From: Brachybacterium saurashtrense
GTDB taxonomy: Bacteria; Actinomycetota; Actinomycetes; Actinomycetales; Dermabacteraceae
Reading direction: 5' to 3'
NCBI RefSeq assembly: GCF_003355475.1
Contig: NZ_CP031356.1
Coordinates: 186,001-250,000 of the forward strand
DNA length: 64,000 bases
Position numbers and translations under genes: made by a program. This document shows positions 15,091 through 25,833 of the stretch, piece after piece. Every line of letters begins with the position of its first letter. Position 1 is the stretch's first letter. The notes beneath the pieces were generated by a model. It ran no database searches, had not been told where the DNA came from, and saw only the letters and a program-made list of their open reading frames with translations.

Positions 15091-16854
15091 ATGGGCCACA
15101 CGGCAGGTGAGCGCCGGCTCGCGGACAAGCTCCCGCTGGCCGGTCGTCGCTCCAAGGCGGGCGTGGTGATCCTCGGCGTGGGCGCCGTGATGGTCGCGCT
15201 CTACTCGGTGATCTTCTCCCTGCTGATGGCGCATGAAGGGGCCGATCACTCCTGGGCCGCCTCCATCTACTGGACCATCACCACCATGTCCACCCTCGGC
15301 TACGGCGACATCACCTTCGAGTCGGACCTGGGCCGCCTGTTCTCGCTGTGGGTGCTGCTCAGCGGCGTGGTGTACATGCTGGTGCTGCTGCCCTTCTTCG
15401 TGATCCAGTACGTGGTCACCCCCTGGCTGGACCGCCGCCGCGCCGCGCGCACCCCGCGGAAGGTGCCGCCCACGCTGCGCGACCACGTGCTGCTGGTCGG
15501 CTCCGACGCCGTCACCCAGGCCTTCGCCGCCCGCGCCGAGCGCTCCCGGGTGCCCGCCGTGGTGGTCCTCGAGGACGTGGTGCGCGCGGGCGAGCTCCAC
15601 GACCAGGGCCGCCAGGTGGTCGTCGGCCCGCTCGACTCCGCCGCCACCTACCGCAACGCCGGCGCCTCCCGGGCCCGCCTGGTGGTCTCGACCCTCTCCG
15701 ACACCGCCAACACCAACGTCGCCTTCACCGCCCGCCAGGCGGCGGCCCGGGTGCCGGTGGCGGTCACCGCCTCCAAGCCCGTCTCCGTGGACGTGCTGGA
15801 CCTCGCCGGTGCGGACCACGTGCTCGAGCTGGGCCAGGTGCTGGGGCGGGAGATGGCCTCGCGCGTGCTCGGCTCCACCGGCCGCTACCACGCGATCGGC
15901 AGCTTCGGCGACACGCTCATCGCCGAGGCCGCGGCGCGCGGCACCTGCCTGGTGGGCCTCACCCTCGGCGAGGCGCTCCAGAGCCTCCGCTCGCGGGTGC
16001 GGGTGCTCGCGATCATGCGCAAGGGCCGGCTGCGGAAGATGACTCCCGATCTGCGGATCACCGACGCCACCGTGCTGGTGCTCGCCGGCACCGCGGAGGA
16101 CCTCGACGAGTACGACGCGCAGTTCCAGACCATCGGCTGCTCCGAGGACCCGGTGGTGATCCTCGGCGGCGGCCGGGTGGGTCGCGCCGCCTCCCGCGCC
16201 CTGAGCGACGAGGGCGTGCCCAACACCATCGTGGAGCTCGAGCCCGGCCGGGTCGAGAACTCCTACTCGGTGCTGGAGGGGACGGCGAGCTACGCCGTGG
16301 TGCACGGCGACGCCGCCGATCAGCGCATCCTGCGCCGTGCCGGCCTCGAGCACGCCTCGGGGGTGCTCGTGACCCCGCGCGACGACGACCTCAACGTCTA
16401 CCTCACCCTGTTCTGCCGCAGGCTCCGGCCCGAGCTGCAGATCGTCTCCCGCGCCACCTACGAGCGCAACGTCGCCACGCTCTACCGCGCCGGCGCCGAC
16501 GGCGTGCTCTCCTACGCCACCATCGGCGCCACCGAGCTGTGGAACCACGCCGGGCTCAGCCACCGCGTGCTGGTGGCGGAGGGCAACGAGCTGTTCCTGG
16601 TGCCGCGCCCCGCCTCCCTCGCCCGCCGCTCGGTGCGCGACGACGCGGTGCGCCGCCGCACCGGCTGCCACATCGTCGCCGTGCTCGACGAGGACGGCAC
16701 CCTCGCCTACGACACCGAGTCGATCCCCTCTGCCCCCGGCCAGCTGCTGCTGCTGGGCGATCGGCACGCCGAGCGCCGCTTCCGGGAGACCTACCTGGGG
16801 CGCCGCCGGCGACTTCGCCGCTCGGGGCCGACAGACCTCGGCGCGCGCGGATAG
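15091..16854 (+). CDS. two-helix K+ channel with RCK/TrkA-N domains
   Basis: Potassium channel of 587 aa of the MthK/Kch type. Two transmembrane helices (about 24-46 and 85-110) flank the selectivity filter T68-L-G-Y-G-D73. A first TrkA-N Rossmann domain (about 130-240: HVLLVGSDAVTQAFAARAE) and TrkA-C-like part follow, then a second TrkA-N domain (about 352-460: DPVVILGGGRVGRAASRALSDEG) and a C-terminal TrkA-C. Both Rossmann domains lie on one chain, as in the larger eukaryotic BK gating ring. Ligand and direction of flux are not deducible. Confidence 0.88.
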   Translation: MGHTAGERRLADKLPLAGRRSKAGVVILGVGAVMVALYSVIFSLLMAHEGADHSWAASIYWTITTMSTLGYGDITFESDLGRLFSLWVLLSGVVYMLVLLPFFVIQYVVTPWLDRRRAARTPRKVPPTLRDHVLLVGSDAVTQAFAARAERSRVPAVVVLEDVVRAGELHDQGRQVVVGPLDSAATYRNAGASRARLVVSTLSDTANTNVAFTARQAAARVPVAVTASKPVSVDVLDLAGADHVLELGQVLGREMASRVLGSTGRYHAIGSFGDTLIAEAAARGTCLVGLTLGEALQSLRSRVRVLAIMRKGRLRKMTPDLRITDATVLVLAGTAEDLDEYDAQFQTIGCSEDPVVILGGGRVGRAASRALSDEGVPNTIVELEPGRVENSYSVLEGTASYAVVHGDAADQRILRRAGLEHASGVLVTPRDDDLNVYLTLFCRRLRPELQIVSRATYERNVATLYRAGADGVLSYATIGATELWNHAGLSHRVLVAEGNELFLVPRPASLARRSVRDDAVRRRTGCHIVAVLDEDGTLAYDTESIPSAPGQLLLLGDRHAERRFRETYLGRRRRLRRSGPTDLGARG

Positions 16855-16889
16855 GCTGGTCGGGCCCCGTTCCCGCTCTCAGGAGTCCC

Positions 16890-17366
16890 ATGTCCCCCGC
16901 GCCCGTCAAGCTCGCCGTCGGCGACCCCGCCCCCGCGTTCGACCTCCCCATCGCCGGTGGCGGTCGGGTGGACCTCGCCGCCCTGCGCGGCACCCCGGTG
17001 CTGCTGTGGTTCTACCCGGCGGCGAACACCTCGCTGTGCACGAAGCAGGCCTGCGACCTGCGCGACAACCATCAGATGTTCCTCGACGCCGGGTACCGGG
17101 TGATCGGCGTCTCGCCGGATCCTCTGCCCGAGCTGGAGCGATTCGTCGCCGAGCAGGAGCTGCCCTACGACCTCGCCTCCGACGAGTCCCACCAGGTCAT
17201 GGAGGCGTACGGCGCCTGGGGCGAGAAGAACATGTACGGCAGGCTCGTGGAGGGCACGATCCGCTCCACGTTCGCGATCGACGCCGAGGGCCGGCTGAGC
17301 TTCGTGAAGTACCGCGTGGGCACGCCGAAGCACATCGCCCTGCTGCAGGAGAAGCTGGGGCTGTGA
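16890..17366 (+). CDS. bcp: peroxiredoxin, Bcp/PrxQ type
   Basis: Thioredoxin-dependent hydroperoxidase of 158 aa. The peroxidatic cysteine C50 and resolving cysteine C55 (NTSLCTKQACDLRD) have the five-residue spacing of alpha2-type PrxQ proteins. The usual TPGCT is replaced by TSLCT. RSTFAIDAEGRLSFVKYRVGTPKHI near the C-terminus is canonical. AGGAG precedes the ATG by 5 nt. Confidence 0.93.
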   Translation: MSPAPVKLAVGDPAPAFDLPIAGGGRVDLAALRGTPVLLWFYPAANTSLCTKQACDLRDNHQMFLDAGYRVIGVSPDPLPELERFVAEQELPYDLASDESHQVMEAYGAWGEKNMYGRLVEGTIRSTFAIDAEGRLSFVKYRVGTPKHIALLQEKLGL

Positions 17367-17419
17367 CCCCGCGGGCGGGGAGCCGGCCGCAGATGTGACG
17401 TGATCTGCTCTCCCTCGCT

Positions 17420-17448
17420 TTGGCGCACTCCGCCCGCTCCCGTATGCT
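17420..17448 (+). promoter_or_regulatory. tRNA-Ser promoter
   Basis: TTGGCG (17420-17425), a 17-bp spacer and TATGCT (17443-17448) lie 31 nt before the tRNA. Confidence 0.65.
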
Positions 17449-17479
17449 GTATCGGCGTGCCGGGTGCAGCCCGGCGCCA

Positions 17480-17568
17480 GGAGACGTGGCAGAGCGGCCG
17501 AATGCGCTCCCCTGCTAAGGGAGTAGGCGACTACAATCGCCTCGGAGGTTCAAATCCTCTCGTCTCCG
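17480..17568 (+). tRNA. tRNA-Ser(GCT)
   Basis: Class II tRNA with a 7-bp acceptor stem GGAGACG/CGTCTCC. The anticodon loop CTGCTAA sits between CTCCC and GGGAG (anticodon GCT, reading AGC/AGU). The variable arm is long (TAGGCGACTACAATCGCCTC) and the T-loop is TTCAAAT. The discriminator is G. CCA is not encoded. Confidence 0.96.
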
Positions 17569-17576
17569 CCGCACGG

Positions 17577-17617
17577 ACGGGCCGTCGACCAGGTGAAGAA
17601 CCTGGTCGGCGGCCCGT
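17577..17617. terminator. bidirectional terminator between tRNA-Ser and the GntR gene
   Basis: A stem of about 18 bp (17577-17594 with 17600-17617, two mismatches) with a GAAGA loop lies 9 nt after the tRNA and 12 nt after the convergent GntR stop. Confidence 0.8.
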
Positions 17618-17629
17618 TCCGCGTGCGGG

Positions 17630-18418
17630 TCACTCCTCGCCGAGGGTGGTCCACTCGGGGCCGTCGGACTCCAGCAGGTCCGGGTCGCGCACCAGCTCCT
17701 GATGGGTCTCGCCGCTGCGCAGTCGGCCGGCGAGCTCCTTGAGGGTCTCGCGCAGCACCGCGCGGGCACGGGAGTCGTCCCCGGCGTCCAGCGCATCCAG
17801 CAGGCGTGCGTTCGCCTCGGTGAGATCCGCGCGCACGCCGTAGCCCAGCGGATCCGAGAAGCTGCCCATCCGGGTGAGGATCACGATGGTGTTCATCGAG
17901 GAGATCAGGAAGCGGTTGCGGGTGATCTCGGCGATCTGCAGGTGCAGGTCGAGATCCGCGTTGCCGGCCTCGATCACCTCTTCGGCCTCCAGGGCCCGAC
18001 GGGTGCGCTCGAGCGTCTCGCGCAGCGGTGCCAGGAGCGCCGCCACGCCTGCGTCGTCGCCCCCGGCGCGCAGGCCCGCGACCCGATCGGCGACGATCGA
18101 GGCGGACTGCATCTCGATGCCCAGGCGGTAGTCGATGAAGTCCGACATCGTGCGGGCGTCCATCGTGGTGACGAACAGGCCGCGCCCGGGGATCTGCGTG
18201 AGCAGGCCGTCGCGCACCAGGCGCTGGCACGCCTCGCGCAGCGAGGAGCGGGAGATCCCCATCTGCTTGGAGACCTGCACCTCGGGGATCGTGTCCCCGG
18301 GGCGCAGGTCGCCCACGTAGATCGCGTTGCGCAGCTCCAGCTCGGCCTGGTCGATGATCGAGGGCCGGCGCAGAGGCTGCATCATCGGCAGCCGGACCGC
18401 TTCCTGGCGGGGGCTCAT
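17630..18418 (-). CDS. GntR-family regulator, FadR (FCD) subfamily
   Basis: Regulator of 262 aa. An N-terminal winged HTH (residues 25-85: RNAIYVGDLRPGDTIPEVQVSKQMGISRSSLREACQRLVRDGLLTQIPGRGLFVTTMD) is followed by an all-helical FCD ligand domain containing DLDLHLQIAEITRNRFLISS and the C-terminal ALDAGDDSRARAVLRETL. It is divergent from the ehuB-like gene, and a FadR-type operator (TGTCcGACA) lies in front of that gene. It probably represses the transporter until ectoine or a derivative appears; the ligand is inferred. Confidence 0.88.
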   Translation of the reverse strand: MSPRQEAVRLPMMQPLRRPSIIDQAELELRNAIYVGDLRPGDTIPEVQVSKQMGISRSSLREACQRLVRDGLLTQIPGRGLFVTTMDARTMSDFIDYRLGIEMQSASIVADRVAGLRAGGDDAGVAALLAPLRETLERTRRALEAEEVIEAGNADLDLHLQIAEITRNRFLISSMNTIVILTRMGSFSDPLGYGVRADLTEANARLLDALDAGDDSRARAVLRETLKELAGRLRSGETHQELVRDPDLLESDGPEWTTLGEE

Positions 18419-18688
18419 GGGGATCCTCCTGGGCTCGGGCGCGCACGCGCGGGGCGACGACCCATCATCCCTTGTCGCGGGGCCGATGCCGGGGGTCGTC
18501 GGGAGTCATCGCGCTCACATTCTGCCCCCGCGGGGCGTCGGAGGCGAGGCCCGGCCGTGCCGTAAAGGGCCGCGCGCGGGCCCGTCGCAGGTGGCCCGGG
18601 CGGATCACGACCCCATCACGAACTGCCTGCGAACCCGTCACCGCGGGGGCGGAGTCGCTAGCGTGGGCCGTGATCAGATCCGCAGATC

Positions 18689-18715
18689 GTCGGATTGTCC
18701 GACACGTGTAGTGTC
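18689..18715. promoter_or_regulatory. GntR/FadR-type operator upstream of the ehu operon
   Basis: GTCGGA-TTG-TCCGAC (18689-18703) contains the FCD-type core TGTCcGACA (18696-18704). It is followed by GACAC-N5-GTGTC (18701-18715), which includes the 8-bp palindrome ACACGTGT. A possible -10, TAGTGT, lies inside the second repeat at 18709-18714. The site is about 50-75 nt upstream of ehuB. Confidence 0.6.
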
Positions 18716-18764
18716 ATGGGGCACGTTCGCGATTGCAGACACCGACGCCAAGGGAGCATCTTCC

Positions 18765-19691
18765 ATGCAGAACCGCCGCAGCTTCATCCGAGGAAGCGGA
18801 CTCGTCCTCTCGGCCGCCGCGCTGGGCGGCCTCGCCGCCTGCAGCCGCACGAGCACCGGCGGTGGTGACGGCGGCTCCGGCGGCAGCGACGGCGGCGGCG
18901 GGGGCGATCTCCTCAGCCAGCTGCAGGAGGCCGGCACCATCACCGTCGGCTTCGCCGGCGAGGCGCCCTACAGCTTCGAGGACGGCGGTGAGCTCACCGG
19001 CGCCACCGTCGCCATGCACCGCGAGATCTTCGGCGAGCTGGGCATCGACACCGTCGAGGGCATGCTCACCGACTGGGGCTCGCTGATCCCGGGCCTGAAC
19101 GCGGGCCAGTTCGATGCGATCAGCGCCGGCATGTCGATCCTCCCGGATCGCTGCGCCCAGGCCGCGTTCAGCAATCCCGAGTTCCAGTACACGACCGCGC
19201 TGATGGTGCCCGAGGGCAACCCGGAGGGCCTGGAGAACATGCAGTCCTTCGTGGACTCCGGGCTCACCGTCGCCACCATGTCCGGCGCGGTCGAGGCCGG
19301 CTACGTCGAGTCCCTGGGCCTGGACGGCATCGAGGTGGGCGGCCCGCAGGACGGTGTGGACGCCCTGAAGGCCGGCAACGCCGACGCCTTCGCCCTCACC
19401 GCCATCTCGCTGAACTGGCTCGCGGACAACACCGTCGACGGCGTCGAGGTGACCGAGAGCTTCGTCGCGGACATCGACGGCGTGAAGCAGTACGGCGCCG
19501 GCGGCACCGTGTTCCGCCAGGAGGACACCTCCCTCCTGGACGCCTACAACGAGAAGCTCGACGAGATCATCGCCGATCCCGACCGCTACCTCTCCATCGT
19601 CGGCGACTTCGGCTTCACCGAGGGCGAGCTGCCCCCGGCGGAGATGACCACCGAGATCCTCTGCTCCGGTGATCTCTCCTCCCTGCAGTGA
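18765..19691 (+). CDS. ehuB: ectoine/hydroxyectoine-type ABC transporter substrate-binding lipoprotein
   Basis: Extracytoplasmic solute receptor of 308 aa. Residues 1-26 are a twin-arginine-like lipoprotein signal (RRSFIRG, lipobox L-A-A-C26), then a Gly/Ser-rich tether. The mature part is an SBP family 3 domain (GTITVGFAGEAPYSFEDGGELTGATVAMHREIFGELGI, then LIPGLNAGQFDAISAGMSILPDRC), which matches EhuB closely. It should deliver ectoines, or a related amino-acid-like solute, to the permeases encoded next. ATG 18765 is preceded by AGGGAG at 8-13 nt. Confidence 0.85.
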   Translation: MQNRRSFIRGSGLVLSAAALGGLAACSRTSTGGGDGGSGGSDGGGGGDLLSQLQEAGTITVGFAGEAPYSFEDGGELTGATVAMHREIFGELGIDTVEGMLTDWGSLIPGLNAGQFDAISAGMSILPDRCAQAAFSNPEFQYTTALMVPEGNPEGLENMQSFVDSGLTVATMSGAVEAGYVESLGLDGIEVGGPQDGVDALKAGNADAFALTAISLNWLADNTVDGVEVTESFVADIDGVKQYGAGGTVFRQEDTSLLDAYNEKLDEIIADPDRYLSIVGDFGFTEGELPPAEMTTEILCSGDLSSLQ

Positions 19692-19712
19692 CCCTCGCTC
19701 CCATCGATAATG

Positions 19713-19745
19713 CTCCGGCGCACCCCGTCACGGGGTGCGCCGGAG
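19713..19745 (+). terminator. intra-operon hairpin between ehuB and ehuC
   Basis: A perfect 15-bp stem (19713-19727 with 19731-19745) with a TCA loop, 21 nt after the ehuB stop and 28 nt before ehuC, without a T-tract. It probably stabilises the ehuB mRNA or partly terminates transcription, so the receptor is made in excess of the permeases. Confidence 0.75.
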
Positions 19746-19773
19746 TGCCGAGCGCTCGAGAGGTGATGTCCCG

Positions 19774-20613
19774 ATGGACGGAGTGATCGGCTTCGTCGAG
19801 GATCTGGGCCCGAACCTCCAGCTGGTGCTGGAGCGGATGCCGATGATCGTCGACGGCGTGATCACCACGATGCAGGCCACCGTGCTCGGTGCGCTGCTGG
19901 CGCTGGTGATCGCCTTCGTGTTCGGCCTCGCCCAGATCTCGAAACTCCTGGTGGTGCGGGTCGTCGCCCGCGTGTTCGTGGAGTTCTTCCGCGGCACGTC
20001 CCTGGTGGTGCAGCTGTTCTGGCTCGCCTTCGTGATGCCGCAGCTGCCCTACCCGCTCGGCTTCCAGCTGGAGCCGATGCTGGTGGCCGTGCTGGCGCTC
20101 GGCCTGAACTACGGCGCCTACGCCGCCGAGGTGGTGCGCGGCTCGATCGGCTCGGTGCCCAAGGGCCAGTACGAGGCGATCAGCGCCCTCAGCCTCAGCC
20201 CGGCCCGCGGCATGTTCCGCATCGTGATCCCGCAGGCCTGGGCGCTGATGATCCCCTCGCTGTCCAATCTGTGGATCCAGCTGCTCAAGGGGAGCGCGAT
20301 CGTGAACACGGTGCTGCTGTACGACCTGTTCTTCCAGGTAGAGCAGCTGCGTGATCGCACCGGCACCTGGTTCGCGTACATCTTCGCGCTGCTGGCCTAC
20401 TACCTGCTCGCCTGGCTGATCGTGATCCTGATGAACGGCCTGGAGATCCGTGCCAAGCACCGCATCGGGCGCGGCCCGGGCCTCACGGAGAACTGGCGCG
20501 CCCTGTTCCAGGCCCCCGGCACCACCCCGTCCGGCAAGCGCTCGCTGCGTGCGGTGAAGGACAAGGCGTCGGCCCGCGTGGCCACCACGAGTGCAGGAGG
20601 TGTCACGCCATGA
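19774..20613 (+). CDS. ehuC: ectoine-type ABC transporter permease EhuC
   Basis: Membrane subunit of 279 aa of the polar amino-acid (HisM/GlnP) class. The EAA loop reads YEAISALSLSPARGMFRIVIPQAWALMIPSL. The N-terminal MTMQAT-like helix start and FRGTSLVVQLFWLAFVMPQLPY are typical. A longer C-terminal tail (FQAPGTTPSGKRSLRAVKDKA) is hydrophilic. The stop overlaps ehuD by 4 nt. Confidence 0.87.
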   Translation: MDGVIGFVEDLGPNLQLVLERMPMIVDGVITTMQATVLGALLALVIAFVFGLAQISKLLVVRVVARVFVEFFRGTSLVVQLFWLAFVMPQLPYPLGFQLEPMLVAVLALGLNYGAYAAEVVRGSIGSVPKGQYEAISALSLSPARGMFRIVIPQAWALMIPSLSNLWIQLLKGSAIVNTVLLYDLFFQVEQLRDRTGTWFAYIFALLAYYLLAWLIVILMNGLEIRAKHRIGRGPGLTENWRALFQAPGTTPSGKRSLRAVKDKASARVATTSAGGVTP

Positions 20614-21266
20614 ACCAGAACCCGTCCTGGTGGGACTGGAGCCATGCGGCCGCCGCCCTGCCCACGCTGCTCGACGGCTTCCGGTACACGTTGCTCGCGA
20701 CGGTGCTCGGCACCCTCATCGCGCTGGTGCTGGGCCTACTGGTGGCGATGATCCGTCGCAGCGCGCCGAGGATCATCGCCACGCCCTTCACCTGGGTGGT
20801 GGAGTTCGTGCGGATGACCCCTCTGGTCGTGCAGCTGGTGTTCGCGAACCTCGTGCTCTCGCCGTACTTCGACTCGACCCTGATGATCGGCATCTGGGTG
20901 CTGGGCATCCACTACACCACCTACATGGCCGAGGTGTACCGCGCCGGCATCGACTCGGTGCCCACGGGGCAGTGGGAGGCCGCGACCGCGCTCTCCCTGC
21001 CGCGGGCTCGCACCTGGCGTGCCGTGGTGGTGCCGCAGGCGATCCGCAACACGCTCCCGGCCCTGGGCAACTACGCGATCTCCATGTTCAAGGAGACCCC
21101 CTTCCTCGTGGTGATCTACGTGGGGGAGATGGTGCGCAACGCCCAGACCTACGGCGCGGGCACCTTCCGCTACACCGAGGCGATCACCCTGGCCGGCCTG
21201 ATCTTCCTGGCCGCCAGCTATCCGACCTCCGTCCTGATCCGACGACTGGAGAAGAAACTTGCCTGA
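20610..21266 (+). CDS. ehuD: ectoine-type ABC transporter permease EhuD
   Basis: Second permease of 218 aa, partner of EhuC. It has FVRMTPLVVQLVFANLVLSPYFDS and the EAA loop WEAATALSLPRARTWRAVVVPQAIRNTLPALGNY. Five hydrophobic segments are visible. The ATG overlaps the ehuC stop (ATGA). Confidence 0.88.
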   Translation: MNQNPSWWDWSHAAAALPTLLDGFRYTLLATVLGTLIALVLGLLVAMIRRSAPRIIATPFTWVVEFVRMTPLVVQLVFANLVLSPYFDSTLMIGIWVLGIHYTTYMAEVYRAGIDSVPTGQWEAATALSLPRARTWRAVVVPQAIRNTLPALGNYAISMFKETPFLVVIYVGEMVRNAQTYGAGTFRYTEAITLAGLIFLAASYPTSVLIRRLEKKLA

Positions 21267-22059
21267 GAACACCGAGAGCACCGCCGGCAGCGGCGGGCAG
21301 CCCCACATCGAGTTCCGCGACGTGGTCAAGAGCTTCGGCAGCAACACCGTGCTGGACGATCTCAACTTCACCGTCGGCAAGGGCGAGCGGGTCACCCTGA
21401 TCGGCCCCTCCGGCTCCGGCAAGACCACGATCCTGCGCCTGGTGATGACCCTCGAGGAGCTCACCGGCGGGTACATCCACGTGGGTGGCGTGCCGCTGCA
21501 GTACGAGGAGCAGGGCGGGCGCCGGGTGCGGATCTCCGACAAGCGCCGCCGGCGCACCACCCAGCAGATCGGGATGGTGTTCCAGCACTTCAACCTGTTC
21601 CCCAACATGACGGTGATGGAGAACATCATCGAGGCGCCCGTGCACGTGATGGGGCTCGGCAAGGACGAGGCGGCCGAGCGGGCCGAGGCGCTGCTGGACA
21701 AGGTGGGCATGGCGTGGAAGAAGGACGCCCGCCCGTCCCAGCTCTCCGGCGGCCAGCAGCAGCGCGTGGCGATCGCCCGCGCGCTCGCGATGGACCCGGA
21801 GGTGCTGCTGCTGGACGAGGTCACCTCCGCGCTGGACCCCGAGCTGGTGGGGGAGGTGCTCGGCGTGCTCAAGGACATCGCCGCCGAGACCGACATCTCC
21901 ATGCTCATCGTCACCCACGAGATGCAGTTCGCCCGTGACGTCTCCGATCGCGTGATGATGTTCGACCAGGGCTCCGTGGTGGAGCAGGGGGTGCCGGACA
22001 AGATCTTCAGCGCACCGGAGCATCAGCGGACCCAGGACTTCCTGCGCGCCGTGCTCTGA
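21259..22059 (+). CDS. ehuA: ectoine-type ABC transporter ATP-binding protein EhuA
   Basis: ATPase of 266 aa. Walker A GPSGSGKT (49-56), Q-loop VFQHFNLFPNMTVMENI, signature LSGGQ (about 162-166), Walker B LLLDEVTSALDP and switch VTHE are intact. The start is the TTG at 21259, overlapping the ehuD stop by 8 nt, with GGAGAAGAAAC just upstream; no ATG or GTG precedes the ATPase core. The insert YEEQGGRRVRISDKRRRRTTQQ before the Q-loop is characteristic of EhuA-type subunits. Confidence 0.9.
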   Translation: MPENTESTAGSGGQPHIEFRDVVKSFGSNTVLDDLNFTVGKGERVTLIGPSGSGKTTILRLVMTLEELTGGYIHVGGVPLQYEEQGGRRVRISDKRRRRTTQQIGMVFQHFNLFPNMTVMENIIEAPVHVMGLGKDEAAERAEALLDKVGMAWKKDARPSQLSGGQQQRVAIARALAMDPEVLLLDEVTSALDPELVGEVLGVLKDIAAETDISMLIVTHEMQFARDVSDRVMMFDQGSVVEQGVPDKIFSAPEHQRTQDFLRAVL

Positions 22060-22070
22060 GCTGTCCACGG

Positions 22071-22084
22071 CAGTCCGCGGACTG
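22071..22084. repeat. 14-bp perfect palindrome after ehuA
   Basis: CAGTCCGCGGACTG begins 12 nt after the ehuA stop. It may be a short terminator for the ehu operon or a regulator site in front of ppc. A ppc -10-like TAGTCT lies at 22115-22120. Confidence 0.4.
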
Positions 22085-22202
22085 TCGACCCGAGGGCGCC
22101 GACGCCCACCCGCTGTAGTCTGTGCCCGTTCGTTCCGCGCCGACGCGGTCGCCCTGCATGCTGTCGGCGGCCGCCTCCGGCGTGCCGACCCCAGGAGGCC
22201 CC

Positions 22203-25031
<2,829 letters not shown>

Positions 25032-25040
25032 CCCCCGCGG

Positions 25041-25064
25041 CGGCGCACCTGCACCGGTGCGCCG
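25041..25064. terminator. ppc terminator hairpin
   Basis: A 9-bp stem CGGCGCACC/GGTGCGCCG with a 6-nt loop, 9 nt after the ppc stop. The rest of 25065-25206 shows nothing notable. Confidence 0.7.
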
Positions 25065-25206
25065 TGCCGGCGAGATCGACGTGCGGGCCACTTTCCCTGG
25101 GGGACAGTGGTCCGTTCGTCGTCCTCGGTCCACGCGGAGGGAGCGCTCCAGGGCCTCCGCGGCGCGGGAACCGCCTGCCCCGCCGGCGCCGGGCCCGCAG
25201 CCCCGG

Positions 25207-25833
25207 TCAGTCGCGGGCGGGGTGCAGCTCCCGCTCCATGACGTCCATCCCGAGCCCTGCCACCTTCAGCTCCGCCGGGTTCCCGGGGAAGGGCACCGAG
25301 CGTCCCACGGGGACGAACCCGCGCCGCAGGTACCAGGCGTGCAGCTCGGGCCGGGACTGCAGCACGCGGATCATCAGCACGTCCACCCCGTCGGCACGCA
25401 GCGCGGCGGCCTGGGCCTCCAGCAGGCGGCCGCCGAGCCCTCGGCCCTGCGCGGACGGGGCCACGGCGAAGAGTCCGAGCTCCGCGCGCACGATCCCGTG
25501 CTCGTCGGCGGGCTCCCGGTGGGTGTAGCAGCAGCCGTGGAGCGTCGCGCCCTCCTCGGCGACGATCAGGGAGATCGACGGGTCCTCGAGCATCGCCCGG
25601 ACCTCGTCGCCGTCGGTGCGCGCCCCGCCGACCAGGTGGGCCTCCGTGGTCCAGCCGCCCTCCCCGCGGTAGGCGGCCTGCGTGAGGGCGACCAGCTGCT
25701 CGACGTCGTCCGCCCGGGCACGACGCAGCAGCGGGGCGTCGCAGGAGGTGCCTGCGACCGAGGCGGGTGCCGCGCCGGCGTCGCGGGGCGGGGGAGGAGT
25801 CAGGCGGTCGCCCGGAGCCGGGTCAGGCGACAC
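25207..25833 (-). CDS. GNAT family N-acetyltransferase
   Basis: Predicted acetyl-CoA-dependent acetyltransferase of 208 aa. After a 35-aa disordered N-terminus come the GNAT strands, with LGLFAVAPSAQGRGLGGRLLEAQAAALRADG providing the Q-G-R-G-x-G pyrophosphate-binding motif A. LHAWYLRRGFVPVGRSVPFPG is motif B. The GTG start at 25833 lies inside the end of the APP1-like gene (11-nt overlap), so the two are translationally coupled. The substrate is unknown. Confidence 0.85.
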   Translation of the reverse strand: MSPDPAPGDRLTPPPPRDAGAAPASVAGTSCDAPLLRRARADDVEQLVALTQAAYRGEGGWTTEAHLVGGARTDGDEVRAMLEDPSISLIVAEEGATLHGCCYTHREPADEHGIVRAELGLFAVAPSAQGRGLGGRLLEAQAAALRADGVDVLMIRVLQSRPELHAWYLRRGFVPVGRSVPFPGNPAELKVAGLGMDVMERELHPARD

